Part shown: in pieces, positions 6,533-15,283 of the stretch | Layout: the number at the start of each line of letters is the position of its first letter | How positions within the stretch are numbered: the first letter of the stretch is position 1 | Origin: Paenibacillus ferrarius | GTDB taxonomy: Bacteria > Bacillota > Bacilli > Paenibacillales > NBRC-103111 | Direction of reading: 5' to 3' | Assembly: GCF_002027705.1 (NCBI RefSeq) | Contig: NZ_MBTG01000056.1 | Coordinates: 186,001-250,000 of the forward strand | Length of the DNA stretch: 64,000 bases | Program-made: the position numbers and the translations under genes | The notes under the pieces: model-generated | Databases searched by the model: none | What the model was told of the DNA's origin: nothing | The model's input: the letters and a program-made list of their open reading frames with translations, nothing else

Positions 6533-9280
6533 TTGAAGCAAGGTAAATCTTATACAATTTATAAAATCAACTCTGAAAGCATTAAGAAGACTAAGTGGAA
6601 CTTTGTCACAGACTTTGCTAAGTTGCGGAAGAGTGAGGAGGTGGTTGGACTATCAGAAAGCACACTTATTAGAATTCTTCGTCGTATTGAAGGTATCGAT
6701 GAACTAGAATTCAGAGATAATCTTACCACATTAGAAGCAGAAATTACTGATCTTAAAAGTTATGAGTCATCAAAAGCAAATTTAATAAAGCTAAAAGAGT
6801 TGAATCAGAAATTAAGAGACATGTTACATATTAAGGATTTAGTCATGATCACCATGAATAAGCCAGAGCACTTTGATAGATTGAATAGTAAAAAAGGCTT
6901 TACCATTGATGGAGTTAAATATAAGCGTCTATTTGGTACTGCAGGCGGGGTAAAGAATAAGACTTTATTCTATGCTTCAGATAATATATATGGTGAGTTA
7001 GTGAGAAGAATTGAAAATGGAAGAGACATGGAAATAAAAATACCCGCGGCTAAACTGGAAGCATATAAATCACTAGTTGCGTCATCTTCATTATCTGTGG
7101 GAAGTCTAGATCCAAAGAAAATTCTAGTGGTAAACGATTGTAAAACAATATTTAAAGAGGATGTTATCCGAATCTATGATGAAAAAGGAAAGAATTATCC
7201 AACTGTTGAGGAAGTAGAAGGATATACAATAGAAAACAATGCTTCTGATGGATTTGGACTAATATCTCCAAAATTAGCAGAGGAATGGGGTATCAATAGT
7301 GGCGGCTGCATGCGGAATGCATTTCTGAAAGGTATGATTTTCCCATTTGACTTCCACGAGTTTGCAAAAACTGAGGCAGAGGAAAAATACGAAGTATTTG
7401 ATGTATGGAGTAAAACTGCCAAAGACATCAGGGATGTTCAATTGATTTTGACCACATCTATGTTGAAGTTGTGGAAAGCCTATAAAAGTATTGAGGAATA
7501 CATAGGATGCTGTAATAAGAATGGTTTTACTTTCAGTATTACAAAAGTGACACCGAAATCACTAGAAAATCAGAGAGACTTGAATTATCAGTTCATTCAA
7601 TCTTTAGAGCTTTCAGATGCCGATATTGAAGAATTAGTAAGGCCAACAGTGGATACTATTAATGATATTATGAGTAGTGATTATCGAAAGACCATATTGT
7701 ACCTTAAAGGTGAAGATTTAAAAGAAAAAGGTTATAAAATAAAAGGAAATTTCGACTATACTAATGCACTGATGATTGAACCAAAATTAATTAATGACCC
7801 ATATGTTAAGAATAAGGTTAAAGATTTGATTAGTAAAAGAATAGTTGATGCAATGAAAGGAGACTTAGTTGTCCGAGGGAACTTTGCTATTGCATCTGGT
7901 GATCCGTATGCGCTGTGCCAAACAATATTCAATATGAAAGTAACTGGCCTTTTGAAAGCAGGAGAGCATTATTCAAGATATTGGAGTGATAATGGTGTAA
8001 ATAGGGTTGCTTGCTTTAGAGCTCCGATGTCTGTGGCAAACAATATTCGAATCTTGAATTTTAAAGATACAGATAAAATGAAGCTTTGGTACAAACACAT
8101 GAAAACAGTCAATATATTCAATGCTTTTGATACGACTCCTCACGCGCAAAACGGTGAAGATTATGATTCAGATTCCAATCTTACAACTAATAACTCAGTT
8201 TTATTACGAGTAATTAAGGAATTGAAACCTATTATATGTGAACAAGGTACGGCAAAGCCAATTGTCCCCAAAGAAGATGACTTGCAAATTGCTAACAAGT
8301 TATCATTCGGTGATGATATTGGCAAGGTAACAAACAGGGGAACTTCTCTCTACAATGTCTTGGCTAAATTCGAAAAGGGAACTGCTGAATATAATGAGAT
8401 ACAATATAGAATCAAGTGTGTCCAACATTATCAGCAAAATGCTATCGACAAAACAAAAGGAGCAGAGTGGAGCCCATTCCCCAAAGAATGGTATAGCGCG
8501 AATGCAAATCAGATTATTGAGTACGATACAGAAGAAGATATTCAAAGAAAGCTACTTAATATATCGATCCTAGCCGATAAACAGCCATACTTCTTTATTT
8601 ATAGATACCCTGAAACAAGCAAAAAATATAAGGAATACGTAAGAAAGCATGAAGATAACTGTATTTTTAACTATGGGATTAAACTACAGGATATGCTGAC
8701 CAAGCAAGACAGGGATAAGGCAGAAGAAAATTTTGTATTTAATTATTATAGCTATATCCCAGTATCCTTAGCACCTTCAACAATGAATCGAATTTGTTGG
8801 AAAGTAGAGGAAGAATTCAAAGGTATTAAAAAAGGCAGCAATAAAGAAAAATTTGATTATACAGTAATGAAATCAGGCATTCAATACAATCAGAAACATT
8901 ATAAACAATTGCAGAAGCTATATAATAAACACAATGCACTTATGCAATCTTATAAGAAAATAAGTAAACAGGATGATATCGATAAAGAAGAGTCAAATGA
9001 ACAAAGTCGTCAATTTGTTGATGAATTTAGAAATAGCTCTTTAGAAATATGTAGCAATATGATCGAACTAACAGATATGGTGTTAGATATTTGCTATTCA
9101 AAGTTAAATGAGAGTAAGTCTAAGCAGTTTGCATGGGATATTTGTGGAGAACAGATTATTCGTAACCTATGTCAAAGTAATGATTTCGTAATTAATATTC
9201 CAGTTCTAGATGAGAATGGAGATATTAATTTTAATGGCAAAAGATTTAGAATGACAAAATCTTTTATTAGGAGTGTGTAG
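6533..9280 (+). CDS. YonO-like single-subunit, two-barrel RNA polymerase
   Basis: 915 residues, TTG start with GGAGG at good spacing. Around residues 539-549 is the metal-binding signature NGEDYDSDSN (Asp543, Asp545, Asp547), the equivalent of the DxDGD loop that holds catalytic magnesium in double-psi beta-barrel RNA polymerases; the usual Gly is Ser here. A GTAGGVKNKT segment near residue 137 fits the first-barrel region. Length and setting, with an HU-like gene shortly downstream and the head genes after that, match SPbeta YonO, a monomeric DNA-dependent RNA polymerase that transcribes late phage genes. It would transcribe part of this prophage independently of the host enzyme. The assignment rests on motif, size and neighbourhood. 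Confidence 0.7.
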   Translation: MKQGKSYTIYKINSESIKKTKWNFVTDFAKLRKSEEVVGLSESTLIRILRRIEGIDELEFRDNLTTLEAEITDLKSYESSKANLIKLKELNQKLRDMLHIKDLVMITMNKPEHFDRLNSKKGFTIDGVKYKRLFGTAGGVKNKTLFYASDNIYGELVRRIENGRDMEIKIPAAKLEAYKSLVASSSLSVGSLDPKKILVVNDCKTIFKEDVIRIYDEKGKNYPTVEEVEGYTIENNASDGFGLISPKLAEEWGINSGGCMRNAFLKGMIFPFDFHEFAKTEAEEKYEVFDVWSKTAKDIRDVQLILTTSMLKLWKAYKSIEEYIGCCNKNGFTFSITKVTPKSLENQRDLNYQFIQSLELSDADIEELVRPTVDTINDIMSSDYRKTILYLKGEDLKEKGYKIKGNFDYTNALMIEPKLINDPYVKNKVKDLISKRIVDAMKGDLVVRGNFAIASGDPYALCQTIFNMKVTGLLKAGEHYSRYWSDNGVNRVACFRAPMSVANNIRILNFKDTDKMKLWYKHMKTVNIFNAFDTTPHAQNGEDYDSDSNLTTNNSVLLRVIKELKPIICEQGTAKPIVPKEDDLQIANKLSFGDDIGKVTNRGTSLYNVLAKFEKGTAEYNEIQYRIKCVQHYQQNAIDKTKGAEWSPFPKEWYSANANQIIEYDTEEDIQRKLLNISILADKQPYFFIYRYPETSKKYKEYVRKHEDNCIFNYGIKLQDMLTKQDRDKAEENFVFNYYSYIPVSLAPSTMNRICWKVEEEFKGIKKGSNKEKFDYTVMKSGIQYNQKHYKQLQKLYNKHNALMQSYKKISKQDDIDKEESNEQSRQFVDEFRNSSLEICSNMIELTDMVLDICYSKLNESKSKQFAWDICGEQIIRNLCQSNDFVINIPVLDENGDINFNGKRFRMTKSFIRSV

Positions 9281-10120
9281 ATGGAAAAAATACTAAATGA
9301 GAAGAAGTATCTGCATAAAATTATTTTCGAAAACTATATTGATCCTAATTTATTTAACCCTATAAGACTTCTTGTTAAGTATTATGTAGTTAACGGATTG
9401 GATAAAAGAAAAGTATATAACTGTGTTTTAAGATATGCGTGTAATATTTATAAAAAAGTCGATAAAATAAAAAATGATAAGGTTAATAAGAGATATGAAG
9501 AAGAAGAGCTTGAGGATATTGTCAAAAAAAATGTGAACTACTACTTTCAGAAGAAGAAGAAACTGATTAAAGAGAACAAAGAGTTAAGATTAACAGATAT
9601 TGATCAAATACATATAACTAAGAATGAACTCTATAAGATTTCGATGCTTAGTAATTTTGAATTAGAGAGACTTGCTTATGTAATGTTGGTTCTGAGCAAG
9701 ATTGGAAGAGCCAAGTCTGATAACTGTCAAGATAATGTGAACTATGGGGTATTCTGCAATCGAGAAGTATTTGAAGAGGCATTTCTTTCATATTCTTATA
9801 AAAATAAGCTGCTAATCAATGAATTGAAACAAACTGGTCATGTATCTCCAAATCAAGAAAATGGCAAATCCATTTTCGTCAAAGTTTTGTTTGCTGATAA
9901 AGATGAAGATTCAGAAGTAGCAATAACCATAACTGATTTTAGGAATTTTGCTTATACATATGACCAATTTAGAGGTAGCAAGGTTATAACCAAATGCAAG
10001 ATATGTGGAATTACCTTTCAGAAAAAATCAAAGGGGCATAAATATTGTGAGGATTGTCAAAAAGAAAAGCAACTAGAATTCAAAAGAAAAAGTATTAATA
10101 AGAAAAGAAAAGTTATGTAG
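9281..10120 (+). CDS. Hypothetical protein with C-terminal zinc ribbon, coupled to the polymerase gene
   Basis: 279 residues; its ATG directly follows the polymerase stop codon, so the two are translated together. The body is lysine-rich and helical. At the C-terminus two Cys pairs (KCKICGITF, about 12 residues, KYCEDCQ) form a likely zinc ribbon, followed by a very basic tail. This could be a DNA- or RNA-binding partner of the phage RNA polymerase, for example a promoter-recognition or elongation factor. That role is inferred from coupling and the zinc ribbon only; I do not recognise the family. Confidence 0.6.
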   Translation: MEKILNEKKYLHKIIFENYIDPNLFNPIRLLVKYYVVNGLDKRKVYNCVLRYACNIYKKVDKIKNDKVNKRYEEEELEDIVKKNVNYYFQKKKKLIKENKELRLTDIDQIHITKNELYKISMLSNFELERLAYVMLVLSKIGRAKSDNCQDNVNYGVFCNREVFEEAFLSYSYKNKLLINELKQTGHVSPNQENGKSIFVKVLFADKDEDSEVAITITDFRNFAYTYDQFRGSKVITKCKICGITFQKKSKGHKYCEDCQKEKQLEFKRKSINKKRKVM

Positions 10121-10199
10121 AGTTTATTGGATCACTAAAAAACTCTTTTAAATAAAGGCTATTTCAGCCAATTTTAAAAAGTGCTTATGTGGGTAATAA

Positions 10200-10210
10200 A
10201 GTAAAAATAA
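10200..10210 (+). promoter_or_regulatory. AAGTAAAAATAA-type box before the HU-like gene
   Basis: AGTAAAAATAA lies 44 bases before the HU-like start codon. TATTATACAT between box and ribosome site could be a -10-like element. It is the same string as at 4377, 20036, 42069, 52018 and 54266. Confidence 0.45.
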
Positions 10211-10243
10211 AAAATAATATTATACATTGGGAGATAATAATAT

Positions 10244-10573
10244 ATGAATAAGGCAGAACTCATAAATAAAGCAGCAGAAATATCAGGAGTATCTAAAAAA
10301 GAAACAGAGAAAGTCGCCAACGCTTTGTTTGACGTAATGTTTGGCACACTAGAAACAGGCGAAGAAGTCCAGATTATTAATTTTGGCACTTTCTTTAGGC
10401 GCATTCGGAAAGCTAGGGAAAATGGAATTAATCCATTACTTGCTGCTGAATATAAGAGCCAAGGATATAGCGAAGAAGAATATAAGAAAATGGCTAGTGT
10501 AAATGTTCCTGAAATGGGTGCTCCAGCGTTTAGAGGCTCGAACAAACTAAAGGCCGCATTGAAACACATTTAG
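10244..10573 (+). CDS. HU/IHF-family DNA-binding protein (YonN-like)
   Basis: 109 residues, starting MNKAELINKAAE as HU proteins do, with the helical dimerisation region (residues 1-40), the beta-arm region (about 41-75) and GSNKLKAALK near the C-terminus. It carries an insertion of about 18 residues in the arm region relative to the 90-residue host HU. HU-family proteins bend and compact DNA. SPbeta also has an HU homologue (YonN) next to its polymerase gene yonO, which supports both calls. It has its own box at 10200 and a GGGAG ribosome site. Confidence 0.8.
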   Translation: MNKAELINKAAEISGVSKKETEKVANALFDVMFGTLETGEEVQIINFGTFFRRIRKARENGINPLLAAEYKSQGYSEEEYKKMASVNVPEMGAPAFRGSNKLKAALKHI

Positions 10574-10651
10574 ATAATACATAACCAATTAGACCATTCA
10601 TTAATTTGGATGGTCTTTTCATATTTAATCAAAAGGGAGATTGATGAAATA

Positions 10652-10822
10652 ATGGCTATCGAAAAACTGAAAGAATTAAACAAAATTAAAGAGGATTTGT
10701 ATGCACTCTACCCTAACGCAGTAAAGATTCAGTTTACTTGCGAAGGGGACAAAGTGACGCTTGTTCCAACAGAGAAGTATGAGATTTCACCAGAAGCTTT
10801 AGTCTCAGAGGAAGAGGAATAA
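10652..10822 (+). CDS. Small acidic hypothetical protein
   Basis: 56 residues from the ATG at 10652, which follows AAAGGGAGA; the frame extends upstream to 10610 without a ribosome site. The N-terminal half is helical and charged, the C-terminus very acidic. It ends three bases before the ATG of the metallophosphoesterase gene and is probably its translational partner. Function unknown. Confidence 0.55.
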   Translation: MAIEKLKELNKIKEDLYALYPNAVKIQFTCEGDKVTLVPTEKYEISPEALVSEEEE

Positions 10823-10825
10823 TTG

Positions 10826-12109
10826 ATGAAAGATACTCTTCTTGCTTTAGGGATTAAAAAACGCAACAAGCAGATCAACATGAGTTGGCAGGAAATTGCT
10901 GACCAAAGTGATGGATTGTTTACTTCAGGTGAAAATTTCAGGTGTTGGGTTAAAGAGCAGCTTCGTAAAAAGGGTGAACTTAAATCCAAGGGTGTTGTAG
11001 TAGAGAAGGCAACATTGCCTAACTACAAAGAGACTGTCGAGATAAATAAGGATGGTTCACACACAAGCGATAAACTGCTTACAATGTCCGCTGAGCAGTG
11101 CAAGGACGTAGAATACCTACTTAAAGCTCATGGTTATGACACAAAAGCGTGGGAACTTGTCTCCGCGAGAAACAACATTTGGAATGTGTACAGTAAGGTT
11201 GACGGTGTTCAAACTCTTTATTCAAGTAAGATTTCAGTGAAACCACGAAAAGAAGTATTGAGTTTAGAATACATTCGTGAAGTATTTGATGAAATGAGTT
11301 CCAACTATAAGCTTCCTACGTTTAATCCAGTTAGATACAATGCAGATGGAAAAATGCTGGAAGTAAATATTTCAGATCTTCACTTAGGCAAGATTGCCGA
11401 TTTGAGCACGTCAAACGATACATATAATCATGAGATTGCGAGAAATAGATTCTTCCACGTTATTAATGATGTAATCACACGTACTTCACACTATAAATTC
11501 GAAAAGATATTATTCATCTATTCTCAAGACTTCTTCCATCATGAAGGATTATCCACTTCCACAACAAGTGGAACAAAAATGGAAACAGATTTGAGATGGA
11601 ACGAACTGTTTAAAATGGGTGTCCAAATGCTTGTTGAAGCTATTGATATCCTATCACAAGTTGCGCCAGTTGAGACAATCTATATTGAAAGTAATCATGA
11701 CCGTCAGATTAGCTACTATGCAATTGAGTATTTATATGCTTGGTTCAGGAACAATCCAAATGTAACAGTTGATAATAGTCCTTTGTCTAGGAAATATATC
11801 GAGTTTGGTAAAAATCTTATTGGATTCGCTCATGGACACAATGAGAAAAAGAGACTTGCTTTTCTTATGCCAACTGAAGCTAAAGAGGCATGGAGTCGTA
11901 CAGAATATCGAGAGTTTCACTTAGGACATTTACATAGTGAGCAATCGGTCACAGAGCAGAATGGAATCATTGTACGGCACATTAGTAGCGTAACAGGAAC
12001 TGATACTTGGCATCATTCGCAGGGCTTCGTTGGAAGTCAAAAGAAAGCCCAATCATTTGTCTATGACAGAGATTTGGGTTTATTGGATGTTTTACATATC
12101 AATGTTTAA
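10826..12109 (+). CDS. Calcineurin-like metallophosphoesterase with N-terminal helix-turn-helix
   Basis: 427 residues from ATG 10826 (a TTG one codon earlier is possible). The phosphoesterase motifs appear in order: SDLHLGK (first metal pair), then HNYK-type spacing, ESNHDRQ (the GNHD motif with Ser for Gly), FAHGHNE and GHLHSE. Residues 1-60 look like a DNA-binding wHTH, with SWQEIAD. Such SbcD- or Mre11-like enzymes cut DNA or dephosphorylate small substrates using Mn/Fe. A role in phage DNA processing is plausible. It sits between replication and packaging genes, as in several SPbeta-type phages. Confidence 0.75.
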   Translation: MKDTLLALGIKKRNKQINMSWQEIADQSDGLFTSGENFRCWVKEQLRKKGELKSKGVVVEKATLPNYKETVEINKDGSHTSDKLLTMSAEQCKDVEYLLKAHGYDTKAWELVSARNNIWNVYSKVDGVQTLYSSKISVKPRKEVLSLEYIREVFDEMSSNYKLPTFNPVRYNADGKMLEVNISDLHLGKIADLSTSNDTYNHEIARNRFFHVINDVITRTSHYKFEKILFIYSQDFFHHEGLSTSTTSGTKMETDLRWNELFKMGVQMLVEAIDILSQVAPVETIYIESNHDRQISYYAIEYLYAWFRNNPNVTVDNSPLSRKYIEFGKNLIGFAHGHNEKKRLAFLMPTEAKEAWSRTEYREFHLGHLHSEQSVTEQNGIIVRHISSVTGTDTWHHSQGFVGSQKKAQSFVYDRDLGLLDVLHINV

Positions 12110-12151
12110 TCAAATGGAAGGAATCTTTTATTAGAATGTTAGGTACATAAA

Positions 12152-12322
12152 ATGGGCAACGGGCACAAATGGACTATTAAAGATAACGCTGTAGAACTTT
12201 TAGAGAATAAATATGATGTTGATAATAAGTTGAAGTTTCAGGAGATTATGGAACTACTTATAAAAGAAGACTTTTATGAGAACAATGGAGCATCCTTAAA
12301 CCGATACGAAGGCGGTACTTAG
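12152..12322 (+). CDS. Short hypothetical protein or gene remnant
   Basis: A 56-residue frame lies in the gap between the metallophosphoesterase and the structural gene at 12428. The N-terminus (MGNGHKWTIKD) and central Leu/Lys/Glu helix look like real protein, but there is no good ribosome site and the end looks abrupt, so it may be the front of a deleted gene. The following 100 bases contain nothing recognisable. Confidence 0.35.
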   Translation: MGNGHKWTIKDNAVELLENKYDVDNKLKFQEIMELLIKEDFYENNGASLNRYEGGT

Positions 12323-12427
12323 TTCAAATGAATGCACAATTTCATAGGTTCGAAAGAATCATTTTTAGTTCAGAGATTGTAAAAGCGTTTCTTTACTAAG
12401 CAGGTAAAAGTAGAAAGGAGAGTTATA

Positions 12428-12763
12428 TTGAATCAATATACAACATTAACAGGAAAAATTGCTTTTCACGACCAAATTACTTCTACAGCAAGTACTACGT
12501 ATAATGTAGGCAACTATAGAACATTAATAATCGATATATTTGGAACAAGTTCGAGCAGAACTATCAACTTTAAATCAATCGGAGTAAGTGGTACTCCATA
12601 TCCACTTTCAGGAGTGAGATTATCTGATTTAACCGTAGCCTCTTCAACCTCTTCAACAGGCGAAACTTGGTCATTCGATGTGACTGGTCTTGATTCTGTG
12701 GGAATTGATGTATCTGCTATCAGCGGAGGAGATGTTTCAGTGAAAGGAAGGTTTGTTGCTTAA
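12428..12763 (+). CDS. Putative beta-rich phage structural or receptor-binding protein
   Basis: 111 residues from a TTG after GAAAGGAG. Composition is rich in Ser, Thr, Gly and Val with alternating hydrophobic residues, as in beta-sandwich tail or decoration proteins. Its stop overlaps the ATG of the deacetylase gene by one base, so the two are coupled. General style resembles the 109-residue protein at 38492. Likely a virion surface component that accompanies the deacetylase; no family recognised. Confidence 0.5.
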   Translation: MNQYTTLTGKIAFHDQITSTASTTYNVGNYRTLIIDIFGTSSSRTINFKSIGVSGTPYPLSGVRLSDLTVASSTSSTGETWSFDVTGLDSVGIDVSAISGGDVSVKGRFVA

Positions 12764-13998
12764 TGGCAGATTTAGTCGCAAGAGGTGTAGCAAATCAAGC
12801 AGTTCAGATAGTTTCTAACCTTCAACCTAAACCAAACCAAGATGACAGATCAAACAAGGATGGGGTAATCCTACTAACCAGCGGGATTGCAGCATCTTGG
12901 ACTAAGCCATATGGAGATGCCATAGGTATCGATTCTTTGCATACATACCTCTCGCCTACAGGCATGTATATTCAATCCACAAATGGTGTAGATACGGCTT
13001 TGAGACTTGCTGCATTGAGGGGGTTTAGACTCGATAAATACAAGAGTTTGAGGGTTTATGTGTACATCGAAAATGTAGCTAATCTTTTTGATCTTCAATT
13101 TTATTTTTCGGCAAACGGTGGATTTAGCATTCAGTCTTATTACACACTTATTGCTGATGATGCCCGTTTTGTCGAAGGGTGGAATGAAATCTTGATTGAT
13201 ACAACTAAGTTGATTGCCCAAGGTGGTGATGTACTTTCAACCAAACGAGTATCTTTCCAAATGCGTGCTAAGTCCATAGCAGGTGCAGGAAAAACAGTGA
13301 AGGTTACTTTTGATTCTATTGTTGCTGATTCTAATAGTAAGCCTAAAATTATATTCACTTTTGATGATGCATGGGACACACAGTACACGAAAGCATTCCC
13401 ACTTCTATTAGAGCGTGGATTTGTGGGTAACATTGGGGTTATACCGACAAAGGTTGGAACCACAGGTTATTGTACATTAGCACAGTTGCAAGAAATGTAC
13501 AGCTATGGATGGGATATGTTTAACCATACCTATACTCACCCAGACCTTTCAACGCTTTCTGCTTCTGAAGTAACAAACGAGATTGTCCAATGTAAGGATT
13601 GGCTAAATAGACAGGGGTTCACACGAGCATCTGACTTTCTAGCGTACCCATATGGAGGCCACAATCAGACCACAGTCGATACGATAAAGTCAGAAATTAG
13701 AGCTGCTAGATGTCTAACCGAGGGTATACAAGGTGAAAAATTAATTAATCCGCATAGAATTATGACTCGAAACATGATAAATGGTCGAGCGACTGCGAAC
13801 TTCACTGGCTTTGTCGATGAATTAATCAATACAGGTGGTACATTGGTCTTTACTAACCATAAAATTGAGCCAACAGGAACAGACCCTCTAATCTACGTTG
13901 ATGCCAGTTTTACTACAGTTTTAGATCATATCTATAGTAAGCGAAGTCAAGTTGAAGTTGTCACAGTGTCACAGTGGCTAGGCACAAGACGTGCTTAA
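12763..13998 (+). CDS. NodB-type polysaccharide deacetylase, phage-borne
   Basis: 411 residues. Residues about 40-190 form a beta-sandwich, carbohydrate-binding-like domain. A NodB domain follows: FTFDDAWD at about 197-203 (catalytic base and metal Asp), HTYTH at about 254-258 (metal His pair), and AYPYGGHN. These enzymes remove acetyl groups from peptidoglycan, chitin-like or surface polysaccharides. No signal peptide is present, so the protein probably acts as part of the virion, helping adsorption. It is unusual that it lies before the terminase genes rather than in the tail module. Translationally coupled to the 12428 gene. Confidence 0.75.
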   Translation: MADLVARGVANQAVQIVSNLQPKPNQDDRSNKDGVILLTSGIAASWTKPYGDAIGIDSLHTYLSPTGMYIQSTNGVDTALRLAALRGFRLDKYKSLRVYVYIENVANLFDLQFYFSANGGFSIQSYYTLIADDARFVEGWNEILIDTTKLIAQGGDVLSTKRVSFQMRAKSIAGAGKTVKVTFDSIVADSNSKPKIIFTFDDAWDTQYTKAFPLLLERGFVGNIGVIPTKVGTTGYCTLAQLQEMYSYGWDMFNHTYTHPDLSTLSASEVTNEIVQCKDWLNRQGFTRASDFLAYPYGGHNQTTVDTIKSEIRAARCLTEGIQGEKLINPHRIMTRNMINGRATANFTGFVDELINTGGTLVFTNHKIEPTGTDPLIYVDASFTTVLDHIYSKRSQVEVVTVSQWLGTRRA

Positions 13999-14060
13999 TA
14001 TGGGGATCGGTAGGAAAAGAAGAAAATATAAGTGTAGTTTATAGGAAAATGCAAAGACAG

Positions 14061-14097
14061 GAAGCCACTTAGAAATAAGTTAGGGCTTCTTATTTTT
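14061..14097 (+). terminator. Rho-independent terminator after the deacetylase gene
   Basis: GAAGCC (14061-14066) pairs with GGCTTC (14084-14089), with an inner CTTA/TAAG pairing, followed by TTATTTTT. It ends the early/replication transcript before the packaging genes. Confidence 0.75.
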
Positions 14098-14120
14098 GCA
14101 CAAATTTTATATAAAGACTC

Positions 14121-14262
14121 ACGCTTTAAGCACATCTCAACGGGTGAATTTAAAGCGTAAGTTTTCGTGTGTGTACGCAATCTAGGATTAATGTTCCTCT
14201 CCCTAACATTTAATCTTGCTTTCACACACGGAATTTTCATGGGAGTAAGGGGAGGGTTGAAA
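14121..14262 (+). ncRNA. Folded leader or packaging-site element before the small terminase gene
   Basis: Three helices can be traced. ACGCTTTAA (14121-14129) pairs with TTAAAGCGT (14150-14158). CGTGTGTG (14166-14173) pairs with CACACACG (14223-14230). Inside this, GCAA pairs with TTGC and GATTAATGTT (14186-14195) pairs with AACATTTAATC (14205-14215), closing a CCTCTCCCT loop. That loop is anti-Shine-Dalgarno-like and can pair with GGGAG (14241-14245) or the AAGGGGAGGG ribosome site of the next gene. Either translational control or a cos/pac site is possible; position directly before the terminase fits both. Confidence 0.4.
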
Positions 14263-14263
14263 G

Positions 14264-15283
14264 ATGACTGAAACAAAGCTAAAAGGCAGACCAAGGAAAG
14301 ATACTGATGTTTCACAACAAAAAGAAGTGGGACATGGTGGAAACATAGGAAAAAAGAAGAATTGTATTACATGTGTAAAGAGTAAAGATTTAAGTCAATT
14401 CTATTTGTCTTATAGCTCAAATCATGGTGATAAACGGACTCCTATTTGCAAACTCTGTGTTCGGAATGATGTTGATTTCACCGACTTAAAAAATGTAAGA
14501 GATAGGCTACTTTCAATAGATAAGCCATTTTTAATAGATAGGTGGAACATTGCTATTGAAGAACATAGAAAGACAAATAAACATCCAATTGGATGCTATG
14601 TAAAAAATATAATACTTTCAGACGCAACAAAGTACTTAACCTATAAAGATAGTGTTTTTGAGTCGTCTCACATGGAAACTATAGAAATATCTACTTCGAT
14701 TGAAGATAATGAGATCTTAGAGATTAAGAAATTAAATTACGATTTGAAGCAACTTAAAAGTAAGTATGGATATGGATATCCAGATGATGAGTATTATCTT
14801 TTCGAGGATAAATATCAACAATTAAAAACAAGTTTCCAATTACTCACTACTATGCATGAAGAGTATTTCAGAGAATTCTGTGTTAATAAAGTCAAAGAAA
14901 CTTTAGCTAAAGCAAAGGGACTCTTTAAAGAAGCCAAAGAATGGGCAGCAATGGTAAAGGATGTTGCTGAAGCTGGAAAGCTTAAGCCTTCTCAAATGAG
15001 CAAGGCCGATTTGTCGGGTGGTTTAGATACATTTGGGCAACTTGCTAGAATGGTCGAAGAAAATCATGAAATTATGCAGCTTCTCCCCCGCTTTACTGAG
15101 CAACCAAAAGATAAGGTCGACGTGACTTTATGGTGTTATATCAACTATGTTCGTGACTTAAAAGGACTGCCAGAGTGTGAGTATAAAGAAATTTATGCCT
15201 TTTACGACATGAAAAAGCAAGATTATGAAAGCCAAATGAGTGATGCCAGATATGGCGATGAAGAAGATGATGTAGGTGACTAG
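14264..15283 (+). CDS. Putative terminase small subunit
   Basis: 339 residues, beginning with a basic GRPRKD (AT-hook-like) stretch, then a Cys finger (CITC near residue 37, CKLC near 62). The rest is mostly helical with an acidic C-terminus ending in GDEEDDVGD. Its position directly before and overlapping the large terminase gene identifies it as the DNA-recognising small subunit or an equivalent; sequence alone would not. It carries the AAGGGGAGGG ribosome site discussed under the folded leader. Confidence 0.6.
   Translation: MTETKLKGRPRKDTDVSQQKEVGHGGNIGKKKNCITCVKSKDLSQFYLSYSSNHGDKRTPICKLCVRNDVDFTDLKNVRDRLLSIDKPFLIDRWNIAIEEHRKTNKHPIGCYVKNIILSDATKYLTYKDSVFESSHMETIEISTSIEDNEILEIKKLNYDLKQLKSKYGYGYPDDEYYLFEDKYQQLKTSFQLLTTMHEEYFREFCVNKVKETLAKAKGLFKEAKEWAAMVKDVAEAGKLKPSQMSKADLSGGLDTFGQLARMVEENHEIMQLLPRFTEQPKDKVDVTLWCYINYVRDLKGLPECEYKEIYAFYDMKKQDYESQMSDARYGDEEDDVGD

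Noticed and set aside
12323-12427. A possible tRNA suggested by GGTTCGAAAGAATC
   Set aside because: The loop resembles a T-loop, but the flanking bases do not form a five-pair stem and no acceptor or anticodon arm could be built.
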